From contig NZ_CAJUBK010000012.1 in assembly GCF_910584465.1 (NCBI RefSeq), positions 1 to 49,515 on the forward strand: a stretch of DNA of 49,515 bases, given 5' to 3'. The notes beneath the pieces were generated by a model, which ran no database searches, was not told where the DNA came from, and saw only the letters and a list, made by a program, of their open reading frames with translations. Positions 48,897 to 49,515 of the stretch are shown in pieces. This DNA is from an uncultured Oscillibacter sp. GTDB taxonomy: Bacteria; Bacillota; Clostridia; Oscillospirales; Oscillospiraceae. The stretch's first letter is position 1; every line of letters begins with the position of its first letter. The translations under genes were made by a program, and so were the position numbers.

Positions 48897-49515
48897 ATGG
48901 GCGAATACGTCGTCGAGCTGAAAAACATCACCAAACGTTTCCCTGGCGTTATCGCGTTGAAAAACATGTCCATCGGCATCCGGCCCGGAGAGATCCACGG
49001 ACTGATCGGCGAGAACGGCGCGGGCAAGTCCACGCTGATCAAGGTCCTCACCGGCGTGCACTCCCCGGAGGAGGGCGAGATCTTCGTCGATGGCGAGAAG
49101 AAGACCTTCCGGACCCCGGTCCAGTCCCGGGAGGCCGGCATCGCCTGCGTCTATCAGGAGCTGAACATCGTCAAGCAGCTCCCCGTGACCGATAACGTCT
49201 TCATGGGGCGGGCCGTCAAGAAGGGGCTGCTCCTGGACTATCCCCGGATGCACCGGGAGGCCGAGGAGGCCCTGAAGTCCCTGGGCCACCCCGAGATCGA
49301 CGTCCGCATGGAGTGTGGCAAGCTGGGCGTGGGCCAGCAGCAGATGGTGGAGATCGCCAAGGCCGTCTCCCTGGACGCCAAGCTCATCATCATGGATGAG
49401 CCCACGTCCTCCCTGGGCAAGGACGAGATCGCCCAGCTGATGGAGACCGTCCGGAACCTGAAGGCCAAGGGCGTGGCCATCCTCTTCGTCTCCCACAAGC
49501 TGGAGGAGCTCTTCG
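48897..49515 (+). CDS. Sugar ABC transporter ATP-binding protein (RbsA/MglA-like, 3' end outside window)
   Basis: Open to the window edge: 206 residues of a protein that is usually about 500 with two ATPase domains. Seen here: start MGEYVVELKNITKRFPGV, Walker A GENGAGKST, Q-loop VYQELNIV, signature LGVGQQQMVEIAKAV, Walker B LIIMDEPTSSLG and the switch VSHKLEEL. QELNIV and MGRA are typical of CUT2 transporters. GAGGT lies before ATG 48897. It powers import for the binding protein gene upstream; the permease should follow outside the window. Confidence 0.93.
   Translation, partial: MGEYVVELKNITKRFPGVIALKNMSIGIRPGEIHGLIGENGAGKSTLIKVLTGVHSPEEGEIFVDGEKKTFRTPVQSREAGIACVYQELNIVKQLPVTDNVFMGRAVKKGLLLDYPRMHREAEEALKSLGHPEIDVRMECGKLGVGQQQMVEIAKAVSLDAKLIIMDEPTSSLGKDEIAQLMETVRNLKAKGVAILFVSHKLEELF

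Noticed and set aside
1..49515. tRNA, rRNA, CRISPR array, transposase or prophage genes
   Set aside because: I looked for cloverleaf ends, regularly spaced repeats, and integrase or transposase motifs, and found none.

Overview
The window is a very GC-rich bacterial chromosome segment with strong AGGAGG-type ribosome binding sites, sigma-A promoters (TTGACA/TATAAT with about 17-bp spacers, often with an extended -10 TG) and a glmS ribozyme. Together with gene content (BMP-type nucleoside uptake, Rrf2 regulator, inositol genes, iron alcohol dehydrogenase), this suggests an anaerobic high-GC Firmicute, most likely a gut Oscillospiraceae/Clostridia member. That placement is inference. I saw no phage, insertion sequence, CRISPR array, rRNA or tRNA.

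Layout. 1-6150: 3' part of glgB, a TSUP permease, an aspartate/glutamate racemase, an acidic amino acid/dicarboxylate symporter, and an ECF sigma/putative anti-sigma pair. 6156-8800: glnS, then remnants of an MBOAT/SGNH surface-modification gene pair. 8819-15313: capA-like gene, mtlD, pgi and glmS; glmS has a perfect consensus promoter and a glmS ribozyme with a greatly enlarged P1 arm. 15428-20489: a four-gene operon (DeoR regulator, 1-phosphofructokinase, mannitol-type PTS EIICBA, SorE-like dehydrogenase). 20609-30578: an aminotransferase, a BMP-type nucleoside ABC transporter, an iron alcohol dehydrogenase, an MTA/SAH-type deaminase and purine nucleoside phosphorylase, i.e. a nucleoside salvage block. 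30705-39797: GNAT, Rrf2 regulator, malic enzyme, cation/proton antiporter, Gfo/Idh oxidoreductase, cysK, an SUV3-like RNA helicase and a small membrane protein. 40076 to the end: an inositol/sugar locus with iolI, iolH, iolG and an SSS symporter on the minus strand, and a divergent LacI regulator, hydroxypyruvate-isomerase-like protein, CUT2 sugar-binding lipoprotein and the start of its ATPase.

The main observations are the glmS ribozyme whose P1 loop carries about 237 nt of nested hairpins; the PTS operon that could burn mannitol through fructose-1-phosphate instead of fructose-6-phosphate; the bacterial SUV3-family helicase with a C-terminal zinc ribbon; a G17/C16 homopolymer palindrome inside the sugar ABC operon; a decayed MBOAT/SGNH operon; and a family of near-identical intergenic hairpins. 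All functional calls rest on reading translated sequence and motifs by eye; no database search was run.
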